Positions 1 to 8,702 of a DNA stretch of 64,000 nt are shown in pieces (the first letter of the stretch is position 1; every line of letters begins with the position of its first letter). The position numbers were made by a program, and so were the translations under genes. Source of the DNA: Citrobacter sp. JGM124. GTDB lineage: Bacteria > Pseudomonadota > Gammaproteobacteria > Enterobacterales > Enterobacteriaceae. The notes beneath the pieces are model-generated. The model saw only the letters and a program-made list of their open reading frames with translations. It was not told where the DNA came from and did not search any database. The stretch covers positions 434,001-498,000 of the forward strand of contig NZ_JAERJD010000001.1 in the NCBI RefSeq assembly GCF_018257795.1. The letters are read 5' to 3'.

Positions 1-1
1 G

Positions 2-349
2 ACAGCAACCTATACAGAACGTCGTGATGGCGGGATCAGGGTGATAAACCGAGGTTATCACCGCGAACAGCAGAAGTGGCGTGAAAGTGAAGGAAAAGCC
101 TATTTTACCGGGGCACCAACCACCGGAGCGCTGAAAGTCTCGTTCTTCGGACCATTCTACGGTGGCTATAATATTATTGCCCTGGATAATCAGTATCAGT
201 ATGCACTGGTCAGTGGACCTAATCGTGATTATTTATGGATACTTTCCCGAACCCCCACCATTCCGGAAAATATTAAACAGCGCTATCTGGCGATTGCGCA
301 TCATCTTGGGTTTGCCATTGATGATTTGTTATGGATTTCACCGCACTGA
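2..349 (+). CDS. blc: Outer-membrane lipoprotein lipocalin Blc, C-terminal part
   Basis: The frame is open from the window edge, so the signal peptide, lipobox and N-terminal lipocalin GxW motif lie upstream of this window. About 115 residues remain. They match the C-terminal two thirds of E. coli Blc, including the segments EGKAYFTGAPT, ALKVSFFGPFYGGYN and the near C-terminal DYLWILSRTP. Blc is a lipocalin anchored in the inner leaflet of the outer membrane that binds fatty acids and lysophospholipids and is linked to envelope stress. In E. coli blc lies beside ampC and sugE; here its downstream neighbour is a carbonic anhydrase, so the context differs. The assignment is firm; promoter and start cannot be seen. 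Confidence 0.93.
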   Translation, partial: TATYTERRDGGIRVINRGYHREQQKWRESEGKAYFTGAPTTGALKVSFFGPFYGGYNIIALDNQYQYALVSGPNRDYLWILSRTPTIPENIKQRYLAIAHHLGFAIDDLLWISPH

Positions 350-477
350 ATGCACCATGCTAAAGTTAACCCCGGTTACCGACGATGAGCATAATGCGCT
401 TTTTTCACCTCCGGGGGTTGCTGCACAGAATCTTGGCCTTATGATACAGGTGATATTTGAAAAAAAGAGAATGTGCT

Positions 478-1113
478 ATGCAACATATCATTGAAGGTTT
501 CCTCAATTTTCAAAAAGAGGTCTTCCCCGAACGTAAAGAGTTGTTCCGCAGCCTGGCATCCAGCCAAAACCCCAAAGCGCTGTTTATTTCCTGCTCAGAC
601 AGTCGCCTGGTACCGGAACTGGTTACCCAGCAAGAGCCCGGGCAACTTTTTGTTATCCGTAACGCCGGCAACATTGTGCCTTCATTTGGGCCAGAGCCAG
701 GTGGGGTCTCAGCAACCATCGAGTATGCTGTGGTAGCCCTTGGGGTGACTGACGTCGTGATTTGTGGGCACTCCAACTGTGGCGCGATGAAAGCCATCGC
801 CACCTGTCAGTGCCTCGACCCGATGCCTGCCGTGGCTCACTGGCTGCATTATGCGGATGCGGCAAAAGCCGTGGTTGAGAAAAAGGACTGGGATAACGAA
901 ACCGATAAAGTGAATGCCATGGTGGAAGAAAATGTTATTGCGCAGCTTAATAACATTAAAACTCATCCTTCCGTTGCGGTTGGTCTGCGCAACAATGCAC
1001 TGCGATTACACGGCTGGGTCTATGATATTGAAACGGGTGTGATCCGTACGCTGGATAAAAACAGCAAACGCTTTATTTCACTGGTGGACAATCCGGACAC
1101 TTATTTTGAGTAA
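478..1113 (+). CDS. Beta-class carbonic anhydrase, CynT-like
   Basis: Zinc enzyme of the cytoplasm that interconverts CO2 and bicarbonate. The 211-residue product has the beta-class zinc-site motifs: C39-x-D41-x-R43 in [13 protein letters not shown], and a later HSNCGAM with the His and Cys ligands. It is closer to E. coli CynT (shared [13 protein letters not shown] and EPGGVSA) than to the housekeeping enzyme Can. In E. coli cynT sits in the cyanate operon cynTSX, but no cynS or cynX is visible here, so a role tied to cyanate is not supported. The ATG at 478 is preferred over an in-frame TTG at 457 because it gives the CynT-like N-terminus [12 protein letters not shown]. Confidence 0.9.
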   Translation: MQHIIEGFLNFQKEVFPERKELFRSLASSQNPKALFISCSDSRLVPELVTQQEPGQLFVIRNAGNIVPSFGPEPGGVSATIEYAVVALGVTDVVICGHSNCGAMKAIATCQCLDPMPAVAHWLHYADAAKAVVEKKDWDNETDKVNAMVEENVIAQLNNIKTHPSVAVGLRNNALRLHGWVYDIETGVIRTLDKNSKRFISLVDNPDTYFE

Positions 1114-1133
1114 GTATTGACCCCGGAAAACGT

Positions 1134-1160
1134 CCCCGCCAAAGATGATACTTTGCGGGG
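1134..1160. terminator. Hairpin between carbonic anhydrase and sorC-family gene
   Basis: CCCCGC and AAAG pair with CTTT and GCGGGG around a 6-nt loop, with one bulged C. It lies between the convergent ends of the carbonic anhydrase and regulator genes. The T-tract is weak on both sides, so bidirectional termination is plausible but not certain. Confidence 0.5.
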
Positions 1161-1179
1161 ATATTTCCTGGTCAGTCTG

Positions 1180-2142
1180 TTACTGACTCATGCTTAAAAT
1201 AGTGCGAATGTTACGCGCGCTGGTGGCAATAATATTAATAGCGCCAGTACGCAGGGCGCCCATAATCGCCATGGCTTTGGTATTCTCTGACGCAATGGCA
1301 ATCACGCAAGGGATCTGTCTGAGCTCTTCAACACTCAGGCCAATAACCCGGTCGTCCATCACGGTATTGACATGCTCCCCGCGGGAGTTGAAAAAATCAT
1401 AGCCAGCCACATCACCAATGACACCCTGATTAATACTGGCATCGTTGATCTCTTGCGGGGTGAACCAGCCAAGTTTCACCATGTAGCTTTCTTCATTCAT
1501 ATCCCCGATCCCCACCAGCGCGATATCCGCTTTACGGGCACGATCAAGTGTTTCTTTAATGGTACCATTCTGCCGTAATAGCTCTTTTAACTGCGGGTTT
1601 TCAACGTAGGCCGGGGCATAAAGTGACTCGCTGCTGCCCCCAAATTTTTTAGCCAGCAGACGGCTGATATGGTCGGCGTTGATAATATCCCCCGGCCTGT
1701 GAGTGCCACCGATACCACAAATAAAACGACAATCACGTTCCTGAATCGTGCCAGAAAACTCAGCCACTGCTGCCACATTACGCCCCTGGCCAACCGCAAC
1801 CACCACATTATCTTTCAGCATATTATTAAGATGGCTGGAGACCAGTGTGGCAACCTGGCGGCGTTGCTCCTCTTCATCGTTATGATCGAGGGCGATGAGT
1901 GCCCGGGTGATCGGGAAACGATCTTTAAGTTGTTTTTCAAGCTGAGTACTGAAGATGGGATGATAACGTACGTTTATTTCGACGATCCCTTCTTCTTTTG
2001 CCCGTTTCAGCAAACGTCCTACTTTAATACGGGAAAAACCAAATTTGTTAGCAATCTCTTCCTGGGTTATCTCATCACAGTAATAAGCGACGGCAATCTC
2101 AGTCAGTAGTTCATATTCCTGTGATGCGCTCGATTTTTCCAT
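1180..2142 (-). CDS. SorC/DeoR-type sugar-binding transcriptional regulator
   Basis: A 320-residue SorC-family regulator. An N-terminal helix-turn-helix (about residues 20-60, ITQEEIANKFGFSRIKVGRLL) is followed by a sugar-phosphate-binding domain that resembles glucosamine-6-phosphate deaminase, with the conserved VVAVGQGRN and ALVGIGDM segments. Members usually sense a phosphorylated sugar intermediate and control the adjacent catabolic genes. It is the last gene of a leftward set (kinase, TpiA-like, regulator), separated from the TpiA-like gene by 133 bp that contain a hairpin and a TGTTTA-N5-TGAACA element, so it may have its own autoregulated promoter. The sensed ligand is inferred to be a tetrulose phosphate because of the neighbours. 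Confidence 0.88.
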   Translation of the reverse strand: MEKSSASQEYELLTEIAVAYYCDEITQEEIANKFGFSRIKVGRLLKRAKEEGIVEINVRYHPIFSTQLEKQLKDRFPITRALIALDHNDEEEQRRQVATLVSSHLNNMLKDNVVVAVGQGRNVAAVAEFSGTIQERDCRFICGIGGTHRPGDIINADHISRLLAKKFGGSSESLYAPAYVENPQLKELLRQNGTIKETLDRARKADIALVGIGDMNEESYMVKLGWFTPQEINDASINQGVIGDVAGYDFFNSRGEHVNTVMDDRVIGLSVEELRQIPCVIAIASENTKAMAIMGALRTGAINIIATSARNIRTILSMSQ

Positions 2143-2170
2143 CCGGCTGTTTCTCCCCGTGTTAGAGTAA

Positions 2171-2187
2171 TGTTTAGTGGGTGAACA
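2171..2187. promoter_or_regulatory. Candidate operator TGTTTA-N5-TGAACA
   Basis: Near-perfect inverted repeat with its inner edge 29 bp upstream of the regulator start. TGAACA/TGTTCA half-sites also occur in the dhaK/rpiB intergenic region and before the MFS gene at 9898. Operators built on TGAAC half-sites are known for the SorC/DeoR group (for example LsrR and B. subtilis DeoR), so this is a plausible autoregulatory site. Confidence 0.4.
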
Positions 2188-2230
2188 TTTGTTGAAATGT
2201 ATATCAGAAACACGCTTACCTCAAGTCACC

Positions 2231-2267
2231 CCAGGGCGACGGCCTGCGGTGAGACCGTCGCGGCTGG
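2231..2267. other. Intercistronic hairpin, tpiA-like to regulator
   Basis: GCGACGG (2236-2242) pairs with CCGTCGC (2255-2261) over a 12-nt loop, and outer CCAG/CTGG can extend the stem. There is no clear T-run on the minus strand, so it may be an attenuator or mRNA stabiliser rather than a full terminator. Confidence 0.45.
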
Positions 2268-2275
2268 GTAAAGTA

Positions 2276-3058
2276 TCACGCCTGATCAGTACGGGGGGCT
2301 ACTATTTTTTGTGCTTCAGCAAGAATCGAGGCAAAGGCTTCGGGCTGGTGAGCAAAGCGACCGAGGAAGATTCCGTCAACATCCGGCCACAAACGACTTA
2401 GCAGACCCGGCCCGGCACTCCCGCCGTAGATAACCTGGAACTGCGGGCCATAGTGTTGCTGTAAATGACGGCGCAGCTCCCGGCAAACCTGACGAATATA
2501 GTCATCACCTGCGGGCTCTGAGGCGCCAATAGCCCACTGGGGTTCCCAGGCGAAGAGGGTCGCGGGCAGTGCCTTGTTTCCGCGGTGCGCCAGTAGTGCC
2601 TGCACCTGTCCGATAGCGTAACGAACAGCCTCTTCAGCGGCCATTTTTTGGTCTTCACCAATACAAATAACCGGCGTGAGGTGACTCGCGTATGCCATAT
2701 CAATTTTCTGATTGATTATCTCCGTGGTTTCCCCAAAGTAGCGTCGCCGCTCGGCATGACCGAGCTCCACATAGCGGCAGCCCATTTCCTGCACCATGGC
2801 AGCACTGCTTTCCCCTGTCCATGCCCCCGGGGGGGCTGCACAAATATTCTGGGCACCCGTCGCCATTGATGTTCCCGCAAAACTTTGCAGTGTCACGTCG
2901 AGTGCCGGCATTGCCGGGAAGGTGAATAACTGCAGGCGAGACACCTGTTCCGCAGGCAAGTGGCGGAGCAAATCCGCCACTTGCAAACACCATTGCTGCG
3001 TTTGGTGATAACCAAAATACGTCTTATGGCTAATACCGATAATGGGGTTCAGGGTCAT
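2276..3058 (-). CDS. TpiA-like isomerase, probable L-erythrulose-1-phosphate isomerase (EryH/LerI-like)
   Basis: Triosephosphate-isomerase fold, 260 residues. The catalytic residues are in place: Lys12 in GISHKTYFG, His in ELGHAERR and Glu in WEPQWAIG, plus the phosphate-binding YGGS. The motifs differ from housekeeping TpiA: GHAERR replaces GHSERR, and loop 6 continues GASEPAG. That is typical of paralogues in tetritol clusters, where EryH/LerI turns L-erythrulose-1-phosphate into D-erythrulose-4-phosphate. Its ATG overlaps the stop of the upstream kinase by 4 nt (TCAT at 3055-3058), so the two are translationally coupled. Substrate is inferred from cluster content; generic triose-phosphate isomerase activity remains possible. 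Confidence 0.8.
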   Translation of the reverse strand: MTLNPIIGISHKTYFGYHQTQQWCLQVADLLRHLPAEQVSRLQLFTFPAMPALDVTLQSFAGTSMATGAQNICAAPPGAWTGESSAAMVQEMGCRYVELGHAERRRYFGETTEIINQKIDMAYASHLTPVICIGEDQKMAAEEAVRYAIGQVQALLAHRGNKALPATLFAWEPQWAIGASEPAGDDYIRQVCRELRRHLQQHYGPQFQVIYGGSAGPGLLSRLWPDVDGIFLGRFAHQPEAFASILAEAQKIVAPRTDQA

Positions 3059-4809
3059 GCGTTCTCCTGGATAGCGTCAGTGACGGTATTCTCGTCCATG
3101 CAGGCCCCGATCGCCACGATAATCATCGCCAGGGAGACCGCACCCGCATCAGGCGTGCCCAGGCTACGTTCAGCTAATGGACGGGCACGGCCAATTTTAG
3201 GTAATAACTGTGCCGTGTCTTTGGCGCTCTGACTGGCCACCCGAGCCGCTTTATTCCACGCCTGCGCGAGAGAAAGCCCCTCTTCAGTGGCGGCATTGAG
3301 CGCCTGACTAAACGGCAGCAGGACATCAACCAGTGTTTTATCACCCAGTTTAGCTTTGCCAAAATGCATCACCCCTGAACAGGCCTGGGAGATGGCCCTG
3401 GCAACCTGCGGCGCATCCGGTTTTTCACTATTACCAATGGTGATACCCAACGTATTGAGGATCACGCCCCAGATAGCGCCAGACGTTCCCCCGGCATCAT
3501 CTGCCCAGGCATCTGCTGCGAACTGCAGCAGAGTACCCGCACCAGCGCCTTTATCCAGTGCTGCCTTCGCGGCCCGACGGGCGGCAACGGCCCCGCGTTC
3601 CATACCGATACCGTGGTCACCGTCCCCGGCAACTGCATCGATACGACCAAACTCTTCCACATTATCGATAACCGTTTGTGTCAGGACATCAACCATATGC
3701 ATGACCTTAACCGCCACGTCTTGCGACGCCGGGCTGCCCGGCTGAATACTGACTTCACTGCTCTGTTCCAGCTGCTGTGGATCAAGGGGGATATGGGGGA
3801 GTACGGAGCCACGGCTGAAAGCAGGTGTGGTGGCGGGGGCCAGCCACAAGGCTTCCAGTTCATCATCAAACCAGGCGAATGTGATGGATAACCCCGCCAT
3901 ATCCAGACTGGTGACAAACTCACCAACTTGAATGTCCGCCACCAGGACCCCTGCATTCTGTAGTAATGGCTGGACATCATGCCAAAGAACAAATAATTCT
4001 TCATATTTCACGGTGCCAAGACCGTTGATTATCACCCCTACACGAGCCCCTTCTGCCTGGGCTATCGCTTGCGGACGTTCTTCCAGCAATGTACGGGTGA
4101 GCAGCTGTGCCAGTTCATTTGAGGAAAGCTGGTTCAGCTCACTGATGCCAGGCTCACCGTGAATCCCCATCCCAAAGCCCATCTTGCCTTCAGGGATGGT
4201 GAACAGGGGGTGTTCTGCCCCAGGAAAGGTACACCCGCCAAAGGCCAGACCCAAGGAACGAGTCTGTTCATTGGCGCGACGGGATATTGCCAGCACATCC
4301 GCCAGCGAATCACCGCGTTCCGCCGCCGCTGCCGCGATTTTAAACATCACGAGATCACCCGCCACGCCACGGCGCTTCTCTTTTTCGGCCAGGGGGGCAC
4401 TGGAGATATCATCGGTGATGGGGAGAATTTCACAAGGGATCCCTTCGGCGCGGAGTCGCTCGCAGGCAAGACCAAAATGAAGTACATCCCCGGCATAGTT
4501 GCCGAACATCAGTAACACGCCGCCGCCGTTGTCAGCAGCCCTGGCGACGGAGCAGATTTGTTGTGCAGAAGGTGAGGCGAAAAGGTTACCCATGGCGGCT
4601 CCATGTGCCAGGCCCTGACCGACCAGCCCGGCAAATGCCGGATAGTGCCCGGAGCCACCACCGACCACAATAGCCACGCTGCCAGCTTTACTCTGAGTGT
4701 TACGCACCACACCGCCAGGCACCTGACGCACCATAGAGGAATAGGCGCTGACAAAGCCAGCCACCATTTCTTTTGCAAAGTCTGACGGGCGATTAAAAAT
4801 CCAGCTCAT
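3055..4809 (-). CDS. Fused DhaK-DhaL ATP-dependent kinase, probable erythrulose kinase (LerK/DerK-like)
   Basis: A 584-residue single-chain dihydroxyacetone-kinase-family enzyme. The DhaK domain (about 1-330) has GGGSGHYPAF and the substrate-anchoring His in GMGIHGEPG. A linker leads to the DhaL domain (about 375-580) with the nucleotide/Mg Asp cluster GDGDHGIGM and DDAGGTSGA. The fused form with DhaL uses ATP, unlike the PTS-dependent E. coli DhaKLM. GGGSGHYPAF rather than GGGSGHEP is typical of tetrulose kinases. Beside TpiA-like and RpiB-like isomerases, phosphorylation of erythrulose is the best inference, with dihydroxyacetone as alternative. The start at 4809 is chosen for its strong GGAGAAG ribosome site; the frame stays open 66 bp further upstream. 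Confidence 0.85.
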   Translation of the reverse strand: MSWIFNRPSDFAKEMVAGFVSAYSSMVRQVPGGVVRNTQSKAGSVAIVVGGGSGHYPAFAGLVGQGLAHGAAMGNLFASPSAQQICSVARAADNGGGVLLMFGNYAGDVLHFGLACERLRAEGIPCEILPITDDISSAPLAEKEKRRGVAGDLVMFKIAAAAAERGDSLADVLAISRRANEQTRSLGLAFGGCTFPGAEHPLFTIPEGKMGFGMGIHGEPGISELNQLSSNELAQLLTRTLLEERPQAIAQAEGARVGVIINGLGTVKYEELFVLWHDVQPLLQNAGVLVADIQVGEFVTSLDMAGLSITFAWFDDELEALWLAPATTPAFSRGSVLPHIPLDPQQLEQSSEVSIQPGSPASQDVAVKVMHMVDVLTQTVIDNVEEFGRIDAVAGDGDHGIGMERGAVAARRAAKAALDKGAGAGTLLQFAADAWADDAGGTSGAIWGVILNTLGITIGNSEKPDAPQVARAISQACSGVMHFGKAKLGDKTLVDVLLPFSQALNAATEEGLSLAQAWNKAARVASQSAKDTAQLLPKIGRARPLAERSLGTPDAGAVSLAMIIVAIGACMDENTVTDAIQENA

Positions 4810-5138
4810 TTTATCTTCTCCAGATGATTTGTATTGAGTTTCCAGCCGCCAGCTTTTGGCCATTTCCACCATCACAAATGAACGCTATCAGAACAGATGC
4901 GTTAATCAAATGTTCGATGAGTGGTTATGTGATCCGAATCATGATTTGCCATATAAAGCCTATTTTTGTGATTCAGCCCCTTTTTTAGTCAGTATTTTCT
5001 TGGTAAATATTATATCATTAGAACAACCATTGAACTTTAGTTCAGTTAAGCAACCAGGATATCCAGCCTGAATCCATCACAAGATTGGCTTCTGAACATA
5101 AGTTTGAAATTGATGCTGTCATCCATGAGGTAAGAGAA
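4810..5138. promoter_or_regulatory. Divergent promoter region of the sugar cluster
   Basis: A 329-bp AT-rich region between the leftward kinase and rightward rpiB-like genes; no gene seen. It holds several TGAAC/GTTCA half-sites (for example 4879-4883, 4911-4915) and a perfect palindrome TGAACT-TT-AGTTCA at 5031-5044, about 95 bp before the rpiB-like start. These are candidate operators for the SorC-type regulator. Confidence 0.55.
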
Positions 5139-5618
5139 ATGTTGAAAATTGCAATCGGGGCTGATGATGCTGCGACCGGGCTCAAGAATCAGGTGAAAGA
5201 ACATCTGCAGCAGCAGGGTATTGAGGTGGTCGATTTTAGCCACGACGTGGCTGGTAATGATCAGATCTATCCTGATATTGCTTTTAACCTGGCTTCGGCC
5301 ATTCGCGAAGGCACTTTTGAACGTGGGCTGCTGTTTTGTGGCACGGGCATAGGGATGGCGATTGTTGCCAACAAAGTGCCTGGCGTCCGCGCGGCTCAGT
5401 GCCATGATGCGTACTCCGCCGAACGTGCGCGTAAAAGTAATAATGCCCAGATTATGACCCTTGGAGCACGAGTGGTCGGAAGTGAGCTGGCGCTCATGTT
5501 GGTGGATATTTGGCTGGCTTCTGAATTTGAAGCCGGGCGTTCAGGGCCTAAAGTGGCGCGTATTGATTACTATGACCAGTTAGCTCACTCCACTGCGACC
5601 CCCGATACTGAGGAATAG
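5139..5618 (+). CDS. RpiB-like isomerase, probable D-erythrulose-4-phosphate isomerase (EryI-like)
   Basis: RpiB/LacAB sugar-phosphate isomerase, 159 residues against about 149 for E. coli RpiB. It has the N-terminal GADDA motif (GCDH in E. coli RpiB), the catalytic Cys in [16 protein letters not shown], and [14 protein letters not shown]. In tetritol pathways the homologue EryI converts D-erythrulose-4-phosphate into D-erythrose-4-phosphate, which fits the kinase and TpiA-like genes next door and the transaldolase that follows by 13 bp. The ATG at 5139, preceded by a GAGG-type site, gives the family-typical start [10 protein letters not shown]; the frame is open 54 bp further upstream. Ribose-5-phosphate isomerase activity is the alternative. 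Confidence 0.82.
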   Translation: MLKIAIGADDAATGLKNQVKEHLQQQGIEVVDFSHDVAGNDQIYPDIAFNLASAIREGTFERGLLFCGTGIGMAIVANKVPGVRAAQCHDAYSAERARKSNNAQIMTLGARVVGSELALMLVDIWLASEFEAGRSGPKVARIDYYDQLAHSTATPDTEE

Positions 5619-5631
5619 AGGAACTAGCACG

Positions 5632-6612
5632 ATGAGCATTTTGGAACAACTCAAGAAAGTGACTACCGTAGTGGCGGACAGCGGCGATATTACGGCCATC
5701 CGTGAATACCACCCTGAAGATGCAACGACGAATCCTTCACTAATACTGAAAGCGACGGCTCAACCACTGTACCGTCCTCTTATTGAAGACGCCATCGCCT
5801 GGGCCCGCGAGCAGGGGGGAGCGGAACACACGGTACTGATGAATGCCAGCGACAAACTGGCCGTGAATATTGGGGTTGAGCTTCTTAAACAGGTTCCGGG
5901 TAAAGTGTCCACAGAAGTTGATGCCCGCCTTTCTTATGATCGCGGTCTGTGTGTGGCGAAAGCGCGAAAGCTGATCCGTCTTTACGAACAAGCAGGGATT
6001 GAACGCTCCAGAGTACTGATTAAGCTGGCATCCACCTGGCAGGGAATTAAAGCAGCGGAAGAGCTTGAGCGTGAAGGTATTCACTGTAATTTGACGCTAC
6101 TTTTTTCATTTGCCCAGGCACGAGCCTGTGCCGAGGCTGGAGTATGGCTGATTTCGCCTTTCGTCGGGCGTATTTACGACTGGTATCGGGAGCATAATCA
6201 GCTGGCTGATGATACGCCCGAGAATGACCCCGGGGTTATTTCGGTGCGTAATATTTACGATTATTACAAGAAGCATCGCTACCCGACGGTGATTATGGGG
6301 GCCAGCTTCCGTAAAACGGCCCAGGTGATTGCCCTTGCGGGCTGCGATCGTCTGACGATAGCCCCGGGATTACTGGAAGAACTCAGCCAAATGAGCGGGG
6401 ACCTTACCCGGGCATTAGTGCCTTCTCAGCATGCGGAGATAGCACCCACCCCATTAACCGAGTCCGAGTTTTACTGGCTGCACAATCAGGACCCGATGGC
6501 GGTAGATAAGCTGGCTGAAGGCATTCGTTTGTTTGCCCGGGACCAGCAAAAACTCGAACTGATGCTCAGTGAACGGTTGGCAACACAGGGGGTAAACCAT
6601 GTTATCGCGTAA
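5632..6612 (+). CDS. talA: Transaldolase, TalA-type
   Basis: A 326-residue class I transaldolase that moves dihydroxyacetone units between fructose-6-phosphate/erythrose-4-phosphate and sedoheptulose-7-phosphate/glyceraldehyde-3-phosphate. It has TVVADSGDI, the DATTNPSL motif, the Schiff-base Lys segment [22 protein letters not shown] and [11 protein letters not shown]. It is close to E. coli TalA/TalB and about ten residues longer at the C-terminus. GAGGAA precedes the ATG. The end overlaps the transketolase start by 14 nt. A talA-tktB pair also exists in E. coli; here the pair lies inside a tetrulose-type cluster, where it would consume erythrose-4-phosphate. Confidence 0.94.
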   Translation: MSILEQLKKVTTVVADSGDITAIREYHPEDATTNPSLILKATAQPLYRPLIEDAIAWAREQGGAEHTVLMNASDKLAVNIGVELLKQVPGKVSTEVDARLSYDRGLCVAKARKLIRLYEQAGIERSRVLIKLASTWQGIKAAEELEREGIHCNLTLLFSFAQARACAEAGVWLISPFVGRIYDWYREHNQLADDTPENDPGVISVRNIYDYYKKHRYPTVIMGASFRKTAQVIALAGCDRLTIAPGLLEELSQMSGDLTRALVPSQHAEIAPTPLTESEFYWLHNQDPMAVDKLAEGIRLFARDQQKLELMLSERLATQGVNHVIA

Positions 6613-8593
6613 GATGCTGGCTAATGCGATTCGCGCCCTGAGTATGGATGCGGTTCAGAAAGCGAAATCAGGTCATCCTGGCGCCCCCATGGGAATGGCG
6701 GATATTGCCGAAGTCTTGTGGCGTGATTTCTTGAAACATAATCCTGCTAATCCCTCATGGGTCAACCGGGACCGCTTCATACTCTCTAATGGTCACGGTT
6801 CAATGCTGATTTACAGCCTGCTGCACCTCACAGGTTATGATTTGCCTGTTGAAGAGCTGAAAAACTTCCGTCAACTGCATTCAAAAACGCCGGGTCACCC
6901 GGAACTGGGTTACACCGCGGGTGTTGAAACCACCACGGGCCCGCTGGGGCAGGGGGTGGCCAATGCGGTGGGTATGGCGATAGCCGAAAAAACGCTGGCA
7001 GCCCAGTTTAACCGCCCGGGACACAATATTGTTGACCACTTCACCTACGTCTTTTTGGGTGATGGCTGCATGATGGAAGGCATTTCTCACGAAGTGTGCT
7101 CCCTGGCAGGAACCCTGAAACTGGGTAAACTGGTGGCCTTTTATGACGACAATGGGATCTCCATTGACGGCCAGGTTGAAGGCTGGTTCACTGACGACAC
7201 AGCCAAACGGTTTGAAGCCTATAACTGGCATGTGGTGCGGGACATTGATGGCCATGATGCCGATGCCATTAAGCGTGCGGTAGAACAAGCCCGGCAAGTG
7301 ACAGACAAGCCTTCTTTGCTGATGTGTAAAACCATTATTGGCTTTGGCTCGCCCAACAAACAGGGTACTCACGAGTCTCACGGAGCTCCCCTGGGTGATG
7401 CTGAAATTGTGTTAACCCGTGAGCGCCTGGACTGGCCTTATCCGGCGTTTGACATCCCCACTGAAATCTATGAAAAGTGGGATGCCAGGGCGGCCGGCGC
7501 GATCAGCGAATCCACCTGGGATGCGCAGTTTGCTGCCTATTCTCAGGCCTTTCCCCGGGAAGCTGCTGAGTTTGTTCGTCGCACCCACGGGGATATGCCG
7601 GCAGATTTTAGCGTAAAAATTGCGGCACTTATTAAGACGCTACAAGCCAATCCAGCGACAATTGCCAGTCGTAAGGCTTCTCAAAATACGATTGAAGCTT
7701 TTGGCCCGTTGTTACCTGAGTTTCTCGGGGGATCTGCTGACTTAGCCCCATCGAACCTCACTCTCTGGTCTGGTTCTAAACCGATTAATGATGATGCCGC
7801 AGGTAACTATATCCATTACGGCGTGCGTGAGTTCGGGATGACCGCGATTGCCAATGGCATCGCCTTGCATGGAGGATTCCTGCCTTATACCTCCACTTTC
7901 CTGATGTTTGTTGAATATGCCTGTAATGCGGTACGCATGGCGGCGCTAATGAAGCAACGTCAGGTGATGGTTTACACCCACGACTCCATTGGTTTAGGGG
8001 AAGATGGCCCGACACACCAGCCGGTTGAACAGTTAGCCTCACTGCGCCTGACGCCGAATGTCTCCACATGGCGTCCCTGTGACCAGGTGGAATCCGTGAT
8101 AGCCTGGAAATCTGCTGTTGAACGGCAGGATGGCCCAACGGCACTGATCCTGTCTCGACAGAATCTGGCACAACAAGCACGTACCGAGGAACAGCTGGCC
8201 AATGTGGCCAGGGGGGGATATGTGCTGAAAGATTGTGACGGTCAGCCAGAGCTGATTTTTATTGCCACAGGTTCGGAAGTTGCGCTTGCGGTATCCGCCC
8301 GGGAACAATTATCCCGGGACGGGGTGAAAGTGCGTGTGGTTTCGATGCCTTCCACAGATGTCTATGACAAGCAAGATCCTGCTTATCGTGAATCCGTGCT
8401 ACCAAAAGCGGTCTCTGCCCGTGTGGCCATCGAAGCCAGTATTGCAGATTATTGGTTTAAATATGTGGGCCTGAATGGGGCGATTGTTGGCATGACTCGC
8501 TTTGGTGAGTCGGCTCCCGCAGAGCAGCTATTCGAGATGTTTGGCTTCACGGTTGACAATATTGTCGCTAAAGCAAAAGCGCTACTGGAATAA
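6599..8593 (+). CDS. tktB: Transketolase, TktA/TktB-type
   Basis: A 664-residue thiamine-diphosphate enzyme that transfers two-carbon ketol units in the non-oxidative pentose phosphate pathway. It is full length and very close to E. coli TktA/Tkt[21 protein letters not shown] at the N-terminus, the ThDP/Mg motif [10 protein letters not shown]...DDNGISIDG, and the C-terminal ATGSEVALA and [14 protein letters not shown]. The start is set by family alignment ([14 protein letters not shown]) and lies within the transaldolase end, so the two are coupled. Presence in this cluster suggests a catabolic paralogue induced with the sugar rather than the housekeeping copy. The tktB symbol rests on pairing with talA. 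Confidence 0.93.
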   Translation: MLSRKMLANAIRALSMDAVQKAKSGHPGAPMGMADIAEVLWRDFLKHNPANPSWVNRDRFILSNGHGSMLIYSLLHLTGYDLPVEELKNFRQLHSKTPGHPELGYTAGVETTTGPLGQGVANAVGMAIAEKTLAAQFNRPGHNIVDHFTYVFLGDGCMMEGISHEVCSLAGTLKLGKLVAFYDDNGISIDGQVEGWFTDDTAKRFEAYNWHVVRDIDGHDADAIKRAVEQARQVTDKPSLLMCKTIIGFGSPNKQGTHESHGAPLGDAEIVLTRERLDWPYPAFDIPTEIYEKWDARAAGAISESTWDAQFAAYSQAFPREAAEFVRRTHGDMPADFSVKIAALIKTLQANPATIASRKASQNTIEAFGPLLPEFLGGSADLAPSNLTLWSGSKPINDDAAGNYIHYGVREFGMTAIANGIALHGGFLPYTSTFLMFVEYACNAVRMAALMKQRQVMVYTHDSIGLGEDGPTHQPVEQLASLRLTPNVSTWRPCDQVESVIAWKSAVERQDGPTALILSRQNLAQQARTEEQLANVARGGYVLKDCDGQPELIFIATGSEVALAVSAREQLSRDGVKVRVVSMPSTDVYDKQDPAYRESVLPKAVSARVAIEASIADYWFKYVGLNGAIVGMTRFGESAPAEQLFEMFGFTVDNIVAKAKALLE

Positions 8594-8628
8594 AATCTGC
8601 TCTGAGCTCTCAGAAGTGGCTGATAAAA

Positions 8629-8661
8629 CCTGGCGGGAATATATTCCCGCTGCTTGCCAGG
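8629..8661. other. Hairpin between transketolase and isomerase genes
   Basis: GCGGGAAT (8633-8640) and ATTCCCGC (8643-8650) form an 18-bp perfect palindrome. Outer CCTGGC (8629-8634) and GCCAGG (8656-8661) allow an alternative longer fold. No T-run follows, so a processing or stabilising structure that lowers expression of the downstream gene is more likely than complete termination. Confidence 0.5.
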
Positions 8662-8702
8662 ACTCCTGTTGGTAACGCTGTTATAGAGGGGAAGGAATCA
8701 GT

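Noticed and set aside
3055-4875. Longer kinase start at 4875
   Set aside because: The added 22 residues are unlike the family N-terminus, while the ATG at 4809 has GGAGAAG at proper spacing.
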